Origin: Archangiaceae bacterium | Lineage (GTDB): Bacteria > Myxococcota > Myxococcia > Myxococcales > Myxococcaceae | Assembly: GCA_016879935.1 (NCBI GenBank) | Contig: JAACJQ010000299.1 | Span: 1-35,948, forward strand | DNA: 35,948 bases | Direction: 5' to 3' | Shown: piece after piece, positions 33,059 to 35,948 of the stretch | Layout of the letters: every line of letters begins with the position of its first letter | Position numbering within the stretch: the first letter of the stretch is position 1 | Translations under genes and position numbers: made by a program | The notes under the pieces: model-generated | Seen by the model: the letters and a program-made list of their open reading frames with translations, nothing else | The model's database searches: none | Told to the model about the DNA's origin: nothing

Positions 33059-33503
33059 CGTCTTTCCACCGGAGCCACTGCACGCGGGCGGCGTCGAGGT
33101 CGCCCATCGTGAGTGAGACCGCGGCGTCGTCGAGGCCCAGGGCCTTCAGCGCTTCGACGGCGCCCAGCTTTCGCAACGAGGTCGCCTCGTCGATCCACTC
33201 CGCGTGGCCGGGCGTGACCTCGAGGTACCGAAACCGGTTCACCTTCGGCTGAGGCCCGGCCACCGCGAACTGACGAGGGGTCATCGACTCGATCACGTAC
33301 AGCGAGGGTCTGAGCGTGGCGACGTACGGCTCCTGCTTCGGCCACGTCACGCGATCGTCGACCGATGGGTAGAGCGGTGAGCTGCCGTTCGCCGAGAGCC
33401 TCCGAATCAACGCGTGCGTGGTGCGCTCGTCGCTCTCGACCGTCACGCCGGGCGCGTTGGTGGTGACGATCGTTCCCTTCGGCAGCTCGACGCGCGCGCC
33501 CAT
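33051..33503 (-). CDS. Unrecognised 150-residue protein
   Basis: A soluble protein with the strand-rich start GARVELPKGTIVTTNAPGVTVES, then ATLRPSLYVIESMTPRQFAVAG, and a C-terminal helical section ending VQWLRWKDGA. The phrase RFRYLEVTPGHAEWIDEATSLRKLGAVEALKALGL has the charge pattern of a real protein. No family is recognised. It begins 4 bases after the stop of the DUF4388 regulator gene on the same strand, so it is probably the second gene of that operon and may be linked to its output. Confidence 0.65.
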   Translation of the reverse strand: MGARVELPKGTIVTTNAPGVTVESDERTTHALIRRLSANGSSPLYPSVDDRVTWPKQEPYVATLRPSLYVIESMTPRQFAVAGPQPKVNRFRYLEVTPGHAEWIDEATSLRKLGAVEALKALGLDDAAVSLTMGDLDAARVQWLRWKDGA

Positions 33504-33507
33504 CGGC

Positions 33508-35295
33508 TCACGACTGCAGCACGACCACGCCGCGCCGCAGAAGGTCCTTCACCACCGCGGCGACCTCCATCGGCGTCACCTGCAGGCGGTTGATCACCTC
33601 GACGGGCGTGAGCCGCTGCTCACACAGCAGGCGCGCCACGGGCAGCCACGCGGGCGGGCCCACGGTCAGGTACAGGCGATAGAGTTCTTCGTCGGGCACC
33701 AGTGACTTCGCCTTCGACAGCTGATCTTCCCGCGCCCGCTTCTGCTCGTCGTTGAGCCACGGCACCAGGCGCGCGAGCGTCGCGTCGGTGGAGTGCCGCG
33801 CGAACCCCTCCTCTGGCGCCCGCCCGTCACGGGCCAGCGAGCCCTCCGACTGCCTCGCCATGAGGAACGTACAGAGCGCGCGATCGCCGTTCATCGACGA
33901 CGTGCCCATCTTCGCCGTCATCTGCGCCAGCCGGCCGCCCTCGAACCACGCGCGCCAGATGCCCCAGGCGTCGCGCGCGTCGAGCTGCCCCGAGAACCGC
34001 GCGGCGGCGAGCGCCTTGAGCACCCACTGCGGGCCGAGCGCGCCGAACATGAACGAGAGGCCACCTTCGGGAGGCAGGTTGCGAAGGAAGCGGCGCCGTG
34101 GCTCCACCAACTCCTTCACCTGCGCCTCGAGCGCGGTCAGCCGCAACGTCTTCGGAAAGTAGGCCTGCGCGCCCGCGTGCAAGAGCCGCAACGACTCGCG
34201 GTAGTCGTCCTGCGCCGAGAAGAGCGCCACCGGAACTTCGTGCGTGCGTACGTCTTCACGAATGAGCCGCAAGAGGCCCCAGCCGTCGAGCCTCGGCATG
34301 TTGAGGTCGGCCACCACCACGTCGAAGGACTGCGCGGCGAGCAGGCTCAGCGCCTCGACGCCGTCACCGGCCGTCTTCACCGGGTAGCCCTTCTTGGTGA
34401 AGTAGCTCGCGAGCATGGTGACGACGGCAGGGTCGTCATCGACGAAGAGAATCGGCGTACGCGCGGCTTCGACGTCGACGGCCGGTGCAGGCGCAGGCGC
34501 CGGTGGCGCAGACGGTGGTGGCAGCGGCGTGCCCGCGAGAATCGGCGGCTCGGGCAACGCCTGAACGATGGGCACTTCGCCCGTCGTCGTGCGCGTGGGC
34601 ACCGTGTTCTCGCGGTACGTCATCATGTACGGGTCGCTGCCCGAGTCGCTCTCGAAGTCGACGACGCCCGCCGTCCCTTCGGCGCCTTCGGTGAACGTCC
34701 ACGCCACCTGGAGCCGTGACATCGCCGCCAGCGCGCTCTGCATCGTCTGCTGCTGGTACCGCGCGCTCTTCAACACGCCTCGCACGAAGAAGGCGCGGCC
34801 CTCGTCGTGACTGCCGACGACGAGGCCACCGGTTCTTCGCGCGCGCATCACGTGCTGCAACAGCCCGTTGATCTCGTTCGGCCCGCCGCGACCACGCACG
34901 ATGCCGGTGCGCTCGGGCAGTTCGGCCAACAACATGCGCAGCCGGGAGAGGTGCAGGCGGGCGTTGAAGGGCTCCTGCAACACCTCGACGACGCCAGTGC
35001 GCATCGGTCGCACGAAGGCCTCGTCCTGCGTGTCCTTGCAGAGCAGCGTCACGGGAACGCTCGCGGCGCCGGCGCTGTCGAGGCGTGCGAGCAGCGTCGC
35101 GAGCTGAGGGCTGCCGAGGTCGGCGTGCACCAGCAGCAGCGTCGGCGTGAAGTCGCGCGACATCGCCTGGAACTCCGACGGAGCGAACGTGCACCACGCG
35201 ACCTGAAAGCCGCCGTTGTCGATGGCAAGGCCGACCCGTTGAGCGGCATCTTGATCAGCGTCGACGATGAGAATGCGCGTTTCGCTCTTCGCCAT
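33508..35295 (-). CDS. Dual-receiver DUF4388 regulator
   Basis: A 595-residue cytoplasmic regulator; ATG 35295 is taken because the family-like receiver start (SETRILIVDAD) follows at once. Residues 1-125 form a degenerate receiver: the phosphoacceptor position in TLLLVHADLG is His57, with an Asp two places on. Residues about 140-215 and 410-490 look like two DUF4388-type parts (GGLVVGSHDEGRAFFVRGVL; GQLDARDAWGIWRAWFEGGRL). Between them lie a Pro/Ala linker (245-275) and a complete receiver (280-395) with Asp286-288, phosphoacceptor Asp330, Ser360 and Lys382. A helical end follows. DUF4388 receivers are a myxobacterial type whose outputs are poorly known. No kinase is adjacent. Confidence 0.85.
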   Translation of the reverse strand: MAKSETRILIVDADQDAAQRVGLAIDNGGFQVAWCTFAPSEFQAMSRDFTPTLLLVHADLGSPQLATLLARLDSAGAASVPVTLLCKDTQDEAFVRPMRTGVVEVLQEPFNARLHLSRLRMLLAELPERTGIVRGRGGPNEINGLLQHVMRARRTGGLVVGSHDEGRAFFVRGVLKSARYQQQTMQSALAAMSRLQVAWTFTEGAEGTAGVVDFESDSGSDPYMMTYRENTVPTRTTTGEVPIVQALPEPPILAGTPLPPPSAPPAPAPAPAVDVEAARTPILFVDDDPAVVTMLASYFTKKGYPVKTAGDGVEALSLLAAQSFDVVVADLNMPRLDGWGLLRLIREDVRTHEVPVALFSAQDDYRESLRLLHAGAQAYFPKTLRLTALEAQVKELVEPRRRFLRNLPPEGGLSFMFGALGPQWVLKALAAARFSGQLDARDAWGIWRAWFEGGRLAQMTAKMGTSSMNGDRALCTFLMARQSEGSLARDGRAPEEGFARHSTDATLARLVPWLNDEQKRAREDQLSKAKSLVPDEELYRLYLTVGPPAWLPVARLLCEQRLTPVEVINRLQVTPMEVAAVVKDLLRRGVVVLQS

Positions 35296-35406
35296 GCAGC
35301 CCGACGCTACAGCGAATCGGCCCGCTCGCCAGTTGATGGGAGGCACCTGAGCCACGCCTCGCCTCGTGCCATTGCTGGGCTAAGGTGCTCGCCCTCCGGA
35401 GAGCCC

Positions 35407-35948
35407 ATGAACCAGAAATTCGCGATCGTCGGCGTCGTCCTTTCGTTGTCGGTTTTCTCCTGCGCGCCGCCCGTTCCGAAGTGCACGGCCGCGACGTGCG
35501 CGAGCGGCTGCTGCTCCGCAACGGGAGCCTGTGAAACTGGCTCTTCGTCTTCGGCCTGCGGAAGGGGCGGAGCGACTTGCAGCAGCTGCACCATCGGCAA
35601 CGTCTGCAACGCGGGCGTTTGCATGCCGACGTCGACGGGTACGGGCGGTGGGTTCGTGAGCGGCGGCGGAAACGCGACGGGCGGCGGAAACGCGACGGCC
35701 GGCGGAAGCGCGACGGCTGGTGGAAACGCGACGGCTGGTGGAAACGCGACGGCTGGCGGAAACGCGACAGCAGGCGGAAATGCGACGGCTGGCGGATCCG
35801 CATCGGCTGGTGGTTCTGCGACGGCTGGCGGTTCCGCATCGGCTGGCGGTTCTGCGACGGCTGGCGGTTCGGCCTCGGCTGGCGGGTCAGCGACGGCTGG
35901 CGGGTCCGCGTCGGCTGGCGGGTCGGCGTCGGCCGGCGGTTCCGCGAC
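35407..35948 (+). CDS. Linker-type lipoprotein, 3' partial
   Basis: The first 180 codons of a lipoprotein that continues past the window edge. ATG 35407 follows CCGGAGAG. The signal peptide ends in VFSC (Cys19). A Cys-rich head (KCTAATCASGCCSATGAC, then CSSCTIGNVCNAGVC) is like that of the giant lipoprotein at 18900. From residue 87 on, a repetitive linker GGNATA/GGSATA/GGSASA begins and does not end within the window. The functional domain therefore lies outside. It is divergent from the DUF4388 regulator gene, 111 bases apart. Confidence 0.85.
   Translation, partial: MNQKFAIVGVVLSLSVFSCAPPVPKCTAATCASGCCSATGACETGSSSSACGRGGATCSSCTIGNVCNAGVCMPTSTGTGGGFVSGGGNATGGGNATAGGSATAGGNATAGGNATAGGNATAGGNATAGGSASAGGSATAGGSASAGGSATAGGSASAGGSATAGGSASAGGSASAGGSA
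35665..35948 (+). repeat. 18-bp tandem repeat, almost 16 copies (GGNATA/GGSASA)
   Basis: The unit is near GGCGGAAACGCGACGGCT. The first seven units mostly have Asn (GGNATA); later units alternate GGSATA and GGSASA. The array runs off the window edge. The 18-bp unit differs from the 15-bp unit at 2848, so the two arrays expanded independently. Confidence 0.9.

Overview
The window looks like chromosomal DNA of a myxobacterium (Myxococcota, probably a relative of Myxococcus, Archangium or Corallococcus). The reasons are the high GC content with strong G/C third-position use, lipoproteins with long Gly/Ser/Ala linkers and Cys-rich heads, DUF4388 response regulators, a TIGR02996 repeat-companion protein and FG-GAP proteins. 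I see no rRNA, tRNA, CRISPR array, insertion sequence or phage gene. The first and last genes are cut by the window edges.

Layout. 1-3.3 kb: the end of an FG-GAP repeat exoprotein, a 58-residue Cys-rich peptide that looks like a RiPP precursor, an EamA transporter, a small membrane protein, and the remains of a lipoprotein gene with an 18-copy 15-bp repeat and an apparent one-base frameshift. 3.3-7.9 kb: a tightly coupled GldA/GldF/GldG/DUF4340-type ABC transporter operon, followed by a TIGR02996 protein (7.9-9.6 kb). 9.6-16.7 kb, minus strand: a Cys-rich lipoprotein, and a compact five-gene sensory operon (two single-domain receivers, a FecR-domain protein, a fibronectin-like/beta-barrel protein and a sensor histidine kinase). 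16.7-18.8 kb: an AlkA-type DNA glycosylase overlapping an APC-family permease. 18.9-24.1 kb: a 1161-residue lipoprotein made of 19 tandem eight-cysteine repeats, then a second lipoprotein with visibly lower GC.

24.1-28.0 kb, minus strand: a likely envelope-lipid module (an MGDG-synthase-like glycosyltransferase, GtrA, and a sphingomyelin-synthase-like PAP2_C protein) and an NmrA-type oxidoreductase overlapping a TetR regulator that has an operator-like inverted repeat at its start. 28.1-30.3 kb: a peroxide and iron stress cluster with ahpD, ahpC, a cysteine-free Irr-like Fur regulator and divergent dps, with an ICE-like box between the regulator and dps. 30.3-32.4 kb: manA and a metallophosphoesterase. 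32.4-35.3 kb: two unrecognised proteins and a DUF4388/dual-receiver regulator. The window ends inside another linker-rich lipoprotein.

The strongest candidates for undescribed biology are the five-gene receiver/FecR/Fn3/kinase operon, the giant 19-repeat Cys lipoprotein, the RiPP-like peptide, the frameshifted linker lipoprotein, and the Irr-like/dps/AhpCD cluster with its operator. Functions are inferred from motifs read by eye; no database search was run.
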